Positions 8,877 through 17,916 are shown, numbered from the stretch's first letter. The stretch is DNA of 64,000 nucleotides from Vogesella aquatica (GCF_028548455.1 NZ_JAQQLF010000024.1:1-64000), one strand, 5' to 3'. Numbers and translations: made by a program. The notes: generated from the sequence alone by a model not told the origin.

Positions 8877-9350
8877 TTACTGCTTCTTGCACGCCTTGCC
8901 GGGGTAGCCGGGCAGGGGGCTGGCCTCGGGACTGCAGGCTAGCTGTTGCGCCTGCGCCAGCTGTGCCGGCAATGTGGCGGCGGTAACGTCAGTCTAGCCC
9001 ATCTTGTTGCCCAGCCAGCTGGCCCAGGCAAATTCCACAAAGTATACGTCGTCTTTTTTGCTGAAGTAGCCGTCGTCCTGCAGCCAGCCGGCCAGGCTGC
9101 GGTACGGGTAGTCGGGCAGTGCGCTTAGCGTGGTGGGTAGTTGCGCCGGCGCCAGCGGCTGGCCTTGTTGGTTATACAGCCAGGCCCAGTGCCGTGCCTG
9201 CATCTGTGCCCAGAAGCCGGCAGCTTGCCGATGACCTGCACTGGCGCCTCGGTCACGCCCACGCGCAGCAGCGCGCTGGCAAAGTGGTGGCGGTCTACCA
9301 GATACAGTTAGTCGCCGGTGCCGATTACCACAGGGCGGTTCTTGTTTACG
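8877..9350 (-). pseudogene. Decayed secreted ParB-like (ParBc_2) nuclease gene
   Basis: Piecing minus-strand frames together gives a recognisable ParBc_2-type protein. VVIGTGD is followed by an in-frame TAA, then LYLVDRHHFASALLRVGV and VQVIGKLP. A frameshift leads into FWAQMQARHWAWLYN and LPDYPYRSLAGWLQDDGYF, then FAWASWLGNKMG and a TAG, then a Cys-rich tail ending at a TAA at 8877. At least two nonsense changes, one frameshift and loss of the N-terminus make it non-functional. The order of segments (DRHH, FW..M, PYRSLAGW..GY) is what places it in the family of putative ParB-like nucleases. Confidence 0.75.
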
Positions 9351-9359
9351 AATAAATAG

Positions 9360-9388
9360 TTGACATCTAAAATAAATGTAACTATATT
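9360..9388 (+). promoter_or_regulatory. Strong sigma-70-type promoter before nitrilase
   Basis: TTGACA and TATATT separated by exactly 17 bases, in an AT-rich pocket reading toward the nitrilase operon about 125 bases downstream. It overlaps the broken upstream end of the ParB-like pseudogene. Confidence 0.7.
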
Positions 9389-9512
9389 TTTTACACATGA
9401 ACATTGTGATGGAGTAGTTGCCATGCCGACGTGCCTGGCAGTGCTTCAAAAGTTCTCAAGGCTAAGGGCGGCAAGGTAAGCCGCTTCGACCTGGGGCACA
9501 TCGGAGGATGTT

Positions 9513-10559
9513 ATGCGTGAGTTTCCACGTTTCAAGGCGGCTGCTGTACAGGCATCGCCTGTCTTTTTGAATGTCGACGCCACGGTCGAGAAAGCCTGTT
9601 CCCTTATTCGTGAAGTGGGCGCCAATGGGGCTAGCCTGGTGGCGTTTCCCGAGGTGTTTGTTTCGGGCTACCCGTACTGGAACTGGATCATGACACCGGT
9701 TCAAGGCAGTACCTGGTATGAGAAGTTGTATCGCAATGCTATTGATATCCCTGGTCCGGAGATTGAGGCGCTGTGCGGCGCCGCGCGCGATGCTAACTGT
9801 CATGTAGTAATCGGGGTGAACGAGCGCGGTGCGTCGAGCCTGGGGGTGATTTACAACTCGGTGGTGTTTATCGACAACAAGGGGCATCTGCTGGGTGTTC
9901 ACCGCAAGCTGGTGCCTACTTGGGCAGAGAAATTGACCTGGACGCCGGGTGATGGCAGCTCGCTGCGCGTGTACGAGACAGAGATCGGTCCTTTGGGTGG
10001 TCTGGCCTGCGGCGAGAATACAAATACGCTAGCGCGCTTCTCGCTGCTGGCTCAGGGAGAACTGGTGCACGTCGCCAACTATATCTCGTTGCCAGTAGCG
10101 CCGGCCGACTATGACATGGCCGAAGCCATTAAGGTGCGTTCTTCCGCACACTCCTTCGAAGGCAAGCTTTTCTCGATTGTCTCTTGCTCCACCATTTCTG
10201 ACGAAATGATCGAGGCTTTCTCTAATGAGGTGCCGGATGCCGCCGCACTTCTACGGCGCAAGAACAGTGCATTCTCAGCCATCTTTGGGCCGGATGGCCG
10301 CGTTATCGGTGAGCCGTTGATCGATCAGGAAGGCATCGTGTACGCCGACATCGACCTGGCCAAATGCATTCAACCCAAGCAGATGCACGACATCATCGGC
10401 CACTACAACCGATTCGATGTATTCCAACTGCACGTTAATAAAACGCCGCTGCGTTCTATTGCAATCAAGGATGCAGGTGTGTCTGACAACGGCTTGGCTC
10501 AAGTTGGTATCAACGCAATGGAGCCAAGTGTCCTGGCTGAAATGCGGGCCACAAAGTAA
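9513..10559 (+). CDS. Nitrilase (carbon-nitrogen hydrolase)
   Basis: 348 residues with GGAGG 5 bases before the ATG. The nitrilase triad is visible: Glu in AFPEVFVSGYPYW, Lys in HRKLVPTWAEK and Cys in LACGENTN. The CGENTN signature marks true nitrilases rather than amidases. The enzyme converts a nitrile to an acid plus ammonia in the cytoplasm. It begins the catabolic block that continues with gentisate dioxygenase 45 bases downstream, so an aromatic nitrile feeding salicylate or gentisate is a plausible substrate. That substrate is inference; the family is certain. Confidence 0.93.
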   Translation: MREFPRFKAAAVQASPVFLNVDATVEKACSLIREVGANGASLVAFPEVFVSGYPYWNWIMTPVQGSTWYEKLYRNAIDIPGPEIEALCGAARDANCHVVIGVNERGASSLGVIYNSVVFIDNKGHLLGVHRKLVPTWAEKLTWTPGDGSSLRVYETEIGPLGGLACGENTNTLARFSLLAQGELVHVANYISLPVAPADYDMAEAIKVRSSAHSFEGKLFSIVSCSTISDEMIEAFSNEVPDAAALLRRKNSAFSAIFGPDGRVIGEPLIDQEGIVYADIDLAKCIQPKQMHDIIGHYNRFDVFQLHVNKTPLRSIAIKDAGVSDNGLAQVGINAMEPSVLAEMRATK

Positions 10560-10604
10560 TTACCCCCCACACCCTGATTTTGGATCTTGAAAGAGAGGTA
10601 TGAC

Positions 10605-11708
10605 ATGGCAAGAGAAAATGTGATCGGGCGCGCCAATGTTGAAGACACGCCGGAGCTGAATGCTTATTACGAGCAGCTTGCTGAATATGAGGCGGGTGCT
10701 TTGTGGACGGTAGCCAACGATATCGAGCCGTGGTTCCCCGCGCCTAAGTCCGTGCCCACGTTGTGGCGCTACAAAGAATTGCGTCCCTTGGTGGTGCGTT
10801 CTTCTGAACTGGTCTCTCCTGAGAATTCCGGGCGCCGCGTGGTCATGCTGCTCAATCCTGGGCGTCATGACGTAAGCGCCAGCGTGGGCTTGCTGTATTC
10901 CGGCCTGCAGATCGTGCAGCCGGGCGAATCTACCTCTGCCCACAAGCATATGGCCTCTGCGCTGCGCTTCATCATGGAGGGGCAGGGAGCGTACACCGTG
11001 GTGGATGGCGAGCGTATGAAGCTGGGCGCACGCGACTTCGTGATCACTCCGAACGGCACTTGGCATGACCACGGCCACGAGGGCACCGAAGGCCCTTGTA
11101 TTTGGCAGGATGGTCTGGATATCCCGCTGGTCAACGCACTGGATGCGAATTTCTATGCGGTGCATCCGGAAATCCGGCAGCAGGCCAAGACACAAGGTAC
11201 GACTTACAGCACTTACGCTGGCGGCACGCTACTGCCTACCCAGAACAAGTGGGATCGACCTTACTCGCCGCTACTGCATTTTCCGTGGGGGCCGTCCTAC
11301 GACGCCCTGCAGCGTCAGGCCAAGGTCAGTGACGGTTCGCCATTCGACGGCATCATCATGGAGTACGTAAACCCGCTGACCGGCAAGTCCGTCATGCCGA
11401 CTATGGGGGCACATCTGCAAATGTTGCGTCCTGGGGAGGCCACCCGCGCGCATCGCCACACCGGTAGCGTCATGTACAACGTGGCTAAGGGCCACGGCTA
11501 TTCGATCATCGGCGGCAAGCGGTTCGATTGGGAAGAGAAAGACATCTTCTGCGTGCCTTCCTGGGCTTGGCACGAGCATGTGAACTTGTCTTCCAGTGAA
11601 GATGCAGTGCTGTTTTCCTTTAACGACTTTCCTGCCATCAACTCGCTGGCGTTCTACGCCGAAGAGGCATACCCGGACAATGGTGGGCATCAGCCGCAGC
11701 CAGCTTGA
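10605..11708 (+). CDS. Gentisate 1,2-dioxygenase
   Basis: About 367 residues; the ATG at 10605 has GAGAGG seven bases upstream and is preferred over 10587. It is a double-cupin extradiol enzyme. The first cupin has the Fe-binding His set in STSAHKHMASALRF with WHDHGHEG downstream. The second cupin has TRAHRHTGSVMYNV and WHEHVN. It cleaves gentisate between C1 and C2 to maleylpyruvate. Some relatives accept salicylate or 1-hydroxy-2-naphthoate, so the exact substrate could differ. Downstream FAH hydrolase and maleate isomerase genes fit the gentisate route. Confidence 0.9.
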   Translation: MARENVIGRANVEDTPELNAYYEQLAEYEAGALWTVANDIEPWFPAPKSVPTLWRYKELRPLVVRSSELVSPENSGRRVVMLLNPGRHDVSASVGLLYSGLQIVQPGESTSAHKHMASALRFIMEGQGAYTVVDGERMKLGARDFVITPNGTWHDHGHEGTEGPCIWQDGLDIPLVNALDANFYAVHPEIRQQAKTQGTTYSTYAGGTLLPTQNKWDRPYSPLLHFPWGPSYDALQRQAKVSDGSPFDGIIMEYVNPLTGKSVMPTMGAHLQMLRPGEATRAHRHTGSVMYNVAKGHGYSIIGGKRFDWEEKDIFCVPSWAWHEHVNLSSSEDAVLFSFNDFPAINSLAFYAEEAYPDNGGHQPQPA

Positions 11709-11771
11709 TCCGATGCGTATCTACTAAAGTCATCGTCATTTCGTTCTCATTTTCTTTGTCGGAGATACATC

Positions 11772-12674
11772 ATGCGTTTGGTTAACTATCAAATTGGTCA
11801 AGCCAAGGGGCGTCTGGGTGCGGTGGTGGGGGACGTCATTGTCGACCTGGCCCGCATCGCAGAGGTAGAAGGCACGGTGTTGCCGGACAATATGCTGGCG
11901 TTCATCCAGGGGGGCAAGCAGATGCAGGCCCTGGCGCATGGGCTATTGGGCAAATCCGAAGGCAACTGGCCGGCCGGCGTTACTGTACCGGCGGCATCGG
12001 CCAAACTGCTGGCCCCGTTCCGACCGAACAAGATCATTGGCATCGGGCTGAACTATGTAGAACACGTTGAAGAGTCCAGCCGTACGCTGGATACCAGTAA
12101 AGAGCTACCGACCCGCCCGGTATTGTTTGCCAAGGCATCCACTGCGGTAATCGGCCCGGATGATGCCATTCATCACAATGCCAATCTGACCAATCAGGTT
12201 GACTGGGAGTCCGAGCTGGCCGTGGTAATGGCCCGTGATGCCAAGGGGGTGAGCGAAGCCGAGGCGCTGCTATACGTCTTCGGCTACTCCATCATGAATG
12301 ACATCAGTGCTCGCGACCAACGTCGCTCGGGCCTGTGGTTTTTCTCGAAAGGCCAGGATACCTACGCGCCGTTCGGCCCGTATGTGGTCACTGCTGATGA
12401 AATTCCGGATCCCCATGCCCTAGACATCAAACTGCGTGTCAACGGGGTTACCAAGCAAGACTCCAACACCAAATACATGCTGTTCAAAGTGCCGACGCTG
12501 ATCGCCGACATTACCTCGGGTGTGACCCTGGAAGCTGGCGATGTCATCGCCACGGGTACCCCGTCGGGCGTGGGTGCAGGTCGCGTGCCACAGGAATTCC
12601 TGCAGCCGGGCGACGTGGTTGAAGCGGAAGTAGAGCAGCTGGGTATTCTGCGCAACCACGTTGTAGCGGTTTGA
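11772..12674 (+). CDS. FAH-family hydrolase (maleylpyruvate or fumarylpyruvate hydrolase)
   Basis: 300 residues, GGAGATACATC before the start. Fumarylacetoacetate-hydrolase fold: GIGLNYVEHVEE opens the catalytic domain, metal ligands are in DWESELAVVM, and YSIMNDISARDQR is the hallmark loop. It ends with VIATGTPSGVGAG. The position between gentisate dioxygenase and maleate isomerase makes a C-C hydrolase for maleylpyruvate (giving maleate and pyruvate) the best guess. A fumarylpyruvate hydrolase would need a maleylpyruvate isomerase, which I do not see in the window. Confidence 0.9.
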   Translation: MRLVNYQIGQAKGRLGAVVGDVIVDLARIAEVEGTVLPDNMLAFIQGGKQMQALAHGLLGKSEGNWPAGVTVPAASAKLLAPFRPNKIIGIGLNYVEHVEESSRTLDTSKELPTRPVLFAKASTAVIGPDDAIHHNANLTNQVDWESELAVVMARDAKGVSEAEALLYVFGYSIMNDISARDQRRSGLWFFSKGQDTYAPFGPYVVTADEIPDPHALDIKLRVNGVTKQDSNTKYMLFKVPTLIADITSGVTLEAGDVIATGTPSGVGAGRVPQEFLQPGDVVEAEVEQLGILRNHVVAV

Positions 12675-12701
12675 TCATCTCTCAGCTAAAGGATTGAGCA
12701 T

Positions 12702-13457
12702 ATGAAGCGAAATCGTTATCGCATTGGCCAGATCGTTCCCAGTTCCAACATTACGATGGAAACGGAAATACCGGCCATGTTTCGTGCGAGGGAGGCCGTT
12801 GAGCCGGAGTGTTTCACTTTTCATTCCAGTCGCATGCGCATGAAAGAGGTGACCAAGGAACAGCTGGAAGCAATGGATGCGGACTCTGACCGCTGTGCTC
12901 TCGAGTTGTCCGATGCCCAGGTAGATGTACTGGGTTATGCCTGTCTGGTTGCAATCATGAGCATGGGTAAAGGCTATCACCGTGAGTCGGAAGCCCGTTT
13001 GCACCAGCGCACGGTAGCCAATGACTTTCCTACCCCGGTGGTGACCAGTGCTGGCGCCCTGGTGGATGGCCTGCATACCTTGGGGGCTAAGCGCATTGCG
13101 CTGGTAGCACCCTATATGAAGCCGTTGACCAAGCTGGTGGTCGACTACATCGAGAGCGAAGGGATCGAGGTGCAGGATTATATTGCGCTGGAGATTCCGA
13201 ACAATCTGGAGGTGGGTAGCCGAGATCCGCTGGCTCTGGTCGACATTTATAAGAAGCTCAACTACCAGGGCGTGGACGCCATTGTGTTGTCCGCGTGTGT
13301 GCAGATGCCATCTTTAGAGGCGATCCAGGTGGTGGAAAATGAATGCGGGATACCGGTGGTGTCGGCGGCTGTGTGTACTACTTACCAGATGTTGCGCAAG
13401 CTGGGGCTGCAAACTGTAGTTCCGAATGCGGGCTCGTTGTTGTCTGGGCGCTATTGA
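12702..13457 (+). CDS. Maleate cis-trans isomerase (Asp/Glu racemase superfamily)
   Basis: 251 residues preceded by AAAGGATTGAGCAT. Two-Cys active site of the superfamily: first Cys in LGYACLVAIMSMG, second in VLSACVQMPS. N-terminal IGQIVPSSNITMETE matches maleate isomerases of the nicotinate pathway (NicE-like) more than arylmalonate decarboxylases. It would convert maleate to fumarate, feeding the TCA cycle. It follows the FAH hydrolase by 27 bases, inside the same operon, which ties maleate formation to gentisate breakdown. Confidence 0.86.
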   Translation: MKRNRYRIGQIVPSSNITMETEIPAMFRAREAVEPECFTFHSSRMRMKEVTKEQLEAMDADSDRCALELSDAQVDVLGYACLVAIMSMGKGYHRESEARLHQRTVANDFPTPVVTSAGALVDGLHTLGAKRIALVAPYMKPLTKLVVDYIESEGIEVQDYIALEIPNNLEVGSRDPLALVDIYKKLNYQGVDAIVLSACVQMPSLEAIQVVENECGIPVVSAAVCTTYQMLRKLGLQTVVPNAGSLLSGRY

Positions 13458-13478
13458 TAGGGCCCCGGGAGCTAGGTC

Positions 13479-14063
13479 ATGAAAATTGTAGTGGTATATC
13501 ACAGCGGTTCAGGCCACACGGAAGTGTTGGCTCGGGCTGTGGCAAGAGGCGTGGCGGATGTTCCAGGCACCGAAGTGTCTTTACTGAGAGCACGGGATGC
13601 GCCCAAGCACTGGGAAACGCTGCGCGATGCTGAGGCTATTGTGTTTGGTGCACCGACTTACATGGGGAGTGTCAGCGCGGAGTTCAAGCATTTCATGGAG
13701 TGGAGCCGTGAAGTGCGTGGCCAATGGCGGGACAAACTGGCTGCGGGCTTTACGAACTCGGCCAGCCAAAGTGGCGACAAGCTCAATACCCTAGTGGACT
13801 TGGCGGTGTTTGCCGCACAGCACGGCATGTACTGGGTCAGTCTGGGGCTGAAGGCGGGTAACAACGCCAGTATTGCTGGGGTAGCTGACATTAACCGTCT
13901 GGGTAGTTTCCTTGGTGCTATGGCGCAATCTAATGCAGATCAGGGTCCGGAACTGACGCCGCCGGCCAGTGATGTTCGCACTGCGGAACTGCTTGGGCAG
14001 CGAGTAGCGGGTGCTGCCCAGCGGTGGGTGGCAGGGCGAGAGACGCTAGGTGACAAAGTTTGA
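13479..14063 (+). CDS. Flavodoxin-fold NAD(P)H:quinone reductase-like protein
   Basis: 194 residues, GGGAGCTAGGTC before the ATG. WrbA-like flavodoxin fold: KIVVVYHSGSGHTE binds the FMN phosphate, and GAPTYMGSVSAEFKHFME is the second flavin loop. The FTNSASQSGDK segment is typical of this subgroup. It could reduce quinones formed from gentisate (a hydroquinone that oxidises easily) or supply reducing power. It closes the five-gene nitrilase-to-flavodoxin group, with 21 bases after the isomerase. Confidence 0.85.
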   Translation: MKIVVVYHSGSGHTEVLARAVARGVADVPGTEVSLLRARDAPKHWETLRDAEAIVFGAPTYMGSVSAEFKHFMEWSREVRGQWRDKLAAGFTNSASQSGDKLNTLVDLAVFAAQHGMYWVSLGLKAGNNASIAGVADINRLGSFLGAMAQSNADQGPELTPPASDVRTAELLGQRVAGAAQRWVAGRETLGDKV

Positions 14064-14165
14064 CGAGGGTGATCATTTAGTCACTTGGCCTACTGCCGGA
14101 TGTTGTAATTAGTGCCTTTTTGCCGGCATGCGGGAAAAACCTCAGATATTTGCTTTATTTGTAAA

Positions 14166-14179
14166 TTATTCATGAATAA
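14166..14179. promoter_or_regulatory. 14-bp perfect palindrome, candidate operator
   Basis: TTATTCATGAATAA lies 53 bases upstream of the salicylyl-CoA hydroxylase gene in an AT-rich pocket. Its size and symmetry suit a MarR-type dimer, and a MarR gene lies 3 kb downstream. The regulator-site pairing is inference. Confidence 0.45.
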
Positions 14180-14231
14180 ATTAACTGATGCTTGGTTTAT
14201 TCATTGGACCTGTTGAAATAGGAGAAGAATC

Positions 14232-16583
14232 ATGCGGATAGTCTGTATTGGTGGTGGGCCGGCTGCTTTGTACTTTTCGCTGCTGATGAAGCAGCAGAAT
14301 CCTGAGCACGATATCAAGGTGATTGAACGCAACCGTCCTTACGATACCTTTGGCTGGGGGGTGGTGTTCTCTGATCAGACACTGGCCAATTTGAGGGAAG
14401 CCGACGAAAAAACGGCAGATGAAATCCTGGAGTCTTTCAATCATTGGGATGATATTGAAGTTAATTTCAAGGGAACAGCAGTACGTTCCGGAGGACATGG
14501 TTTCTGCGGGATTGGACGCAAGCGTCTGCTGAATATCTTGCAAGCCCGCTGCGAAGAGCTGGGGGTAGAGCTTGTTTTCGAAACCGAAGTGCAGAGCGAT
14601 GAGGACTATCCCGATGCCGATCTGATCATTGCGGCCGATGGTCTGAACAGCCGGATCCGCACCAAGTACGCTGAAACTTATCAGCCGGACATCGATATAC
14701 GTCAATGCCGATTTGTCTGGCTGGGCACACGCAAGTTGTTCGACGCATTTACCTTTGCTTTCGAAAAAACCGAATGGGGTTGGTTCCAAGTACACGCCTA
14801 TCGTTTCGATGAAAATACTTCGACCTTTATCGTAGAGGCACCGGAGGAGGTCTGGCTCAAGGCCGGGCTCGACAGGATGGAAAAAGAAGAATCCATCGCT
14901 TTTTGCGAGCGTGTATTTGCCAAGTATCTTGACGGCAACCCATTGATTTCGAATGCCAGCCACCTGCGTGGTTCTGCGCAATGGATCAAGTTCCCGCGTG
15001 TTGTGTGCAATACCTGGGTACACAACAATGGCCATTGTCCGGTGGTGCTGATGGGGGATGCCGCACATACTGCACATTTTTCGATTGGCTCCGGAACCAA
15101 ACTGGCGTTCGAGGATGCTATCGAGCTCGCTAACAGTATCAGGGCCAATCCGGGCAGCCTGCCTGATGCACTTAATCACTATCAGGCGGTACGCAGCGTG
15201 CAAGTGCTACGTATCCAGAATGCTGCGCGCAATTCCACAGAGTGGTTCGAGAACGTAGAGCGCTATGCTGGGCTGGAGCCCGAGCAGTTTGCCTATTCGG
15301 TGCTGACCCGTTCGCAACGGATTTCGCATGAAAATCTACGCTTGCGTGATAAGGATTATGTAGAAGGCTATGAACATTGGCTGGCTTCGCGCGCAGGTGT
15401 AGAGCACTTGGGCTGCGAAACGCCCCCTCCTATGTTCCTGCCTTTCAAAGTTCGGGATCTGGTGTTGAGCAACCGCGTCATTGTTTCGCCGATGCTGCAA
15501 TACTCGGCGGTAGATGGCACGCCTGGAGCGCAGCACATGGTCTATCTTGGCTCGCGCGCGCAAGGCGGTGCGGGCTTGGTATTCACGGAAATGGCCGCCG
15601 TGTCGGCCGATGCACGCTCGACACCGAGCTGTGCGGGTATGTACCAGCCCGAGCATGTACCAGCCTGGAAGCAAATTGTCGATTTCGTGCATCAGTCCAC
15701 CCAGGCCAAGATCGCCATTCAGCTTGGTCATGCCGGAGCCAAAGGTGCCACCAAGGTGGCGTGGGAGGGTTATAACCAGCCGCTGGAAGAGGGAGGGTGG
15801 CCGTTGCTGGCCGCTTCGGAGCAACAATGGCACGAACATAGCATCATGGCTCGTGCGATGGACCAGGATGACCTGCAACGAGTTAAAGCAGATTTCGTCA
15901 ATGCGGCCAAGATGGCCGATGAGGCTGGTTTCGACTGGCTGGAACTGCAATGCGCTCATGGCTATCTGTTATCTAGTTTCCTTTCGCCGCTAACCAACCG
16001 TCGCGTCGACGAGTATGGTGGCTCTGTGGAAAGGCGCGTGCGTTACCCGATCGAGGTATTCAAGGCGGTGCGTGAGGTATGGTCGGCGAGCAAGCCAATC
16101 TCGGTGCGCATTTCAGCACATGACTGGATGGCGGGGGGGAATACTCCGGATGATGCGGTGGAAATTGCTTACTGGTTCAAAATAGCTGGTGTGGATGTGA
16201 TCGATGTATCTTCGGGAGAGGTCAGCAGCCAAGAGAAACCGGTTTATGGCCGGATGTACCAGACACCGTTTGCGGATCGTATCCGCAACGAGGTGGGGAT
16301 CCCCACGATTGCGGTAGGCGGCATTTCCGAGGCGGATCACGTTAACAGTATTATTGGCGCTGGCCGTGCAGACTTGTGTGCTGTGGGTCGACCGCATCTG
16401 GCTTCGCCGATGTGGACGCTGATAGAAGCGGCCAAGATCGGATATCACGACGTGAAATGGCCAGTGCAGTACCAGGTGGCGAAGACCCAGTTTGAGCGCA
16501 ACCTGGAGCGAGAGAAAGCGCTTGCTGGCCAGAATGCAGGGCTTAGTGCACTCCAGGCGGCCAATCAAGCACTAGGCGCGTGA
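14232..16583 (+). CDS. Salicylyl-CoA 5-hydroxylase, fused FAD monooxygenase + OYE-like domain
   Basis: 783 residues, GGAGAAGAATC before the ATG. Residues 1 to about 380 are a class A flavin monooxygenase: [15 protein letters not shown] (GxGxxG) and [20 protein letters not shown] (FAD ribityl motif). Residues about 395-770 are an OYE-type FMN barrel: [41 protein letters not shown]. This fusion is known from anthraniloyl-CoA monooxygenase/reductase and from salicylyl-CoA 5-hydroxylase. The gentisate dioxygenase, thioesterase and aryl-CoA ligase beside it favour the latter: salicylyl-CoA to gentisyl-CoA. What the reductase half does on a phenolic substrate is open. Confidence 0.85.
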   Translation: MRIVCIGGGPAALYFSLLMKQQNPEHDIKVIERNRPYDTFGWGVVFSDQTLANLREADEKTADEILESFNHWDDIEVNFKGTAVRSGGHGFCGIGRKRLLNILQARCEELGVELVFETEVQSDEDYPDADLIIAADGLNSRIRTKYAETYQPDIDIRQCRFVWLGTRKLFDAFTFAFEKTEWGWFQVHAYRFDENTSTFIVEAPEEVWLKAGLDRMEKEESIAFCERVFAKYLDGNPLISNASHLRGSAQWIKFPRVVCNTWVHNNGHCPVVLMGDAAHTAHFSIGSGTKLAFEDAIELANSIRANPGSLPDALNHYQAVRSVQVLRIQNAARNSTEWFENVERYAGLEPEQFAYSVLTRSQRISHENLRLRDKDYVEGYEHWLASRAGVEHLGCETPPPMFLPFKVRDLVLSNRVIVSPMLQYSAVDGTPGAQHMVYLGSRAQGGAGLVFTEMAAVSADARSTPSCAGMYQPEHVPAWKQIVDFVHQSTQAKIAIQLGHAGAKGATKVAWEGYNQPLEEGGWPLLAASEQQWHEHSIMARAMDQDDLQRVKADFVNAAKMADEAGFDWLELQCAHGYLLSSFLSPLTNRRVDEYGGSVERRVRYPIEVFKAVREVWSASKPISVRISAHDWMAGGNTPDDAVEIAYWFKIAGVDVIDVSSGEVSSQEKPVYGRMYQTPFADRIRNEVGIPTIAVGGISEADHVNSIIGAGRADLCAVGRPHLASPMWTLIEAAKIGYHDVKWPVQYQVAKTQFERNLEREKALAGQNAGLSALQAANQALGA

Positions 16584-16650
16584 CAGGCTGGGGCCAATCA
16601 ACGATTAAAGCCATATGAGCACAGAAATTAACTTCATGGAGCATCACGCT

Positions 16651-17103
16651 ATGGGTGGCTACTTCGAGCGGGAGGTCCCGATTCGATTTGCGCACTGCGA
16701 CCCTGCGGGGATCGTGTTTTTTCCGCAATACTTTGTCATGTTTAACAATTTCATTGAGGAGTGGTTTAACGAAGAGCTGGAGATTCCCTACTCAGATTTA
16801 TTGGGCTGGCGACGTTTGGGGCTGCCCACCGTTAGCTTGAGTTGCGACTTTATGCGGCCAAGCAAGTTTGGCGACATAGTGACATTTGGCCTGTCAGTTC
16901 ATAAGCTGGGTAATCGCTCGATCACCTTGCATATTAGTTGCATTGCCAATGGAGAGGAGCGCCTGCGTGCCGAGCAAGTGCTGGTCGCCACGTCGCTGGA
17001 AACCAACAAGTCAGTGCCGATTCCGGCGGATTTGCTTGAGCGGCTACATATTTTCCGTGGCGACAAGGAAAAACTGACTGCCGCCGAGTTACGCCAGGCC
17101 TAA
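16651..17103 (+). CDS. Hotdog acyl-CoA thioesterase, 4-hydroxybenzoyl-CoA type (probable gentisyl-CoA thioesterase)
   Basis: About 150 residues from the ATG at 16651, chosen because GGAG stands 9 bases upstream. The in-frame ATG at 16615 has a weak site and would add 12 residues. The motif RFAHCDPAGIVFFPQYF carries the catalytic Asp of the 4-hydroxybenzoyl-CoA thioesterase class. It would release gentisate from gentisyl-CoA made by the preceding hydroxylase. It lies 31 to 67 bases downstream of that gene and is followed by a strong terminator. Confidence 0.85.
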   Translation: MGGYFEREVPIRFAHCDPAGIVFFPQYFVMFNNFIEEWFNEELEIPYSDLLGWRRLGLPTVSLSCDFMRPSKFGDIVTFGLSVHKLGNRSITLHISCIANGEERLRAEQVLVATSLETNKSVPIPADLLERLHIFRGDKEKLTAAELRQA

Positions 17104-17110
17104 GGGCTAC

Positions 17111-17120
17111 GTTGGCCGCA
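17111..17120 (+). repeat. GTTGGCCGCA uptake-like motif, 7 bases after the thioesterase stop
   Basis: Perfect copy of the overrepresented 10-mer, placed between stop codon and terminator, as uptake sequences often are. It is the only copy between 3218 and 20694. Confidence 0.7.
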
Positions 17121-17126
17121 GACTGG

Positions 17127-17162
17127 AAAAGCTCCCGTTGATTGCAACGGGAGCTTTTTTTG
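17127..17162 (+). terminator. Rho-independent terminator after the thioesterase
   Basis: GCTCCCGTTG and CAACGGGAGC form a 10-bp stem around ATTG, extended by A:T pairs and followed by seven T. With A on the other flank it can also serve the convergent MarR gene. Confidence 0.92.
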
Positions 17163-17187
17163 CGTGCTGCGTGTACCGGATGACGGG

Positions 17188-17682
17188 CTAGATGAAGTGG
17201 TTCAGGCTTTGTTTGAGCTCACCCAGCAGGGTAGAGAGTTGTTCTTTCTTCTCTTTGCTGAGCCCGGAGAATAGTTCAACTACCCATTCCTCATGCTCTT
17301 TGGCCATTTGGCTGAATAATTCTTTGCCGGCAGCGGTCAGGTGCACCGAGTAAGCACGGCGGTCATCAGGATTGTCCCGGCGCACCACCAACCCTTCTTG
17401 CACCAGTTTATCGGTAAGACCTGTGACGTTGCCGCCGGTCACCATCAAGCGCTGCGATAATTCGCCCATCTTGAGACCATCAGGATGGCGGTCTAGCTGA
17501 GCCATCAGGTCAAAACGTGGCAAGGTGCATTCGAACTGCTGGCGCAGGCGAGTACGTAGCTGGGTTTCGAGCACATTTGTGCAGGCAAGAATCCTTAACA
17601 GCAGGCGAAGTGCCTCTGGGGCTTCTGCTTTTTGCATATGGCCAGTGGTATGCGTGGTGGAGACTGCGTCAATGGTGTCCAT
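17188..17682 (-). CDS. MarR-family transcriptional regulator
   Basis: About 164 residues from the ATG at 17682; a longer frame would need TTG at 17703. Winged-helix core: FDLMAQLDRHPDGLKMGELSQ, recognition helix VTGGNVTGLTDKLV, wing RRDNPDDRRAYSVHLT. MarR proteins of aromatic CoA pathways typically repress and are released by the CoA-thioester. Its place between the thioesterase and the aryl-CoA ligase suggests it controls this block. A palindrome AGCATATGCT at 17730-17739 lies upstream and may be its own operator. Confidence 0.9.
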   Translation of the reverse strand: MDTIDAVSTTHTTGHMQKAEAPEALRLLLRILACTNVLETQLRTRLRQQFECTLPRFDLMAQLDRHPDGLKMGELSQRLMVTGGNVTGLTDKLVQEGLVVRRDNPDDRRAYSVHLTAAGKELFSQMAKEHEEWVVELFSGLSKEKKEQLSTLLGELKQSLNHFI

Positions 17683-17729
17683 GATGGCGATTCTTGTAGT
17701 CAAGCCGGGTGATATGTTGCATCTAGTTT

Positions 17730-17739
17730 AGCATATGCT
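17730..17739. promoter_or_regulatory. AGCATATGCT palindrome upstream of the MarR gene
   Basis: Perfect 10-bp dyad within an AT-rich tract 48 bases before the MarR start. It is a reasonable autoregulatory operator, but other palindromes in the block have different sequences. Confidence 0.4.
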
Positions 17740-17870
17740 TTATTGCTTAAACATTGATCAGTCAAAGGTTTATCTGTGAATATTCTGATGAGCATCAAGT
17801 GAATTGCTCCGGCGTATCTTGATGCTTTGTGAGCGACATCCGATAACCGGATGCCCGGGTCCTGAAAATG

Positions 17871-17900
17871 AAAAAACCCGGCCGTGACGCAGGCCGGGTA
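17871..17900 (-). terminator. Rho-independent terminator of the aryl-CoA ligase
   Basis: On the minus strand ACCCGGCC and GGCCGGGT form an 8-bp stem around an 8-base loop, followed by TTTTT. It lies 17 bases past the ligase stop. Confidence 0.92.
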
Positions 17901-17916
17901 AGAGGTAGTACCGCGT

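Noticed and set aside
14232-16583. Anthraniloyl-CoA monooxygenase/reductase as the main call
   Set aside because: The same fusion, but gentisate dioxygenase and a hydroxyaryl thioesterase next to it fit salicylyl-CoA better. It remains the main alternative.
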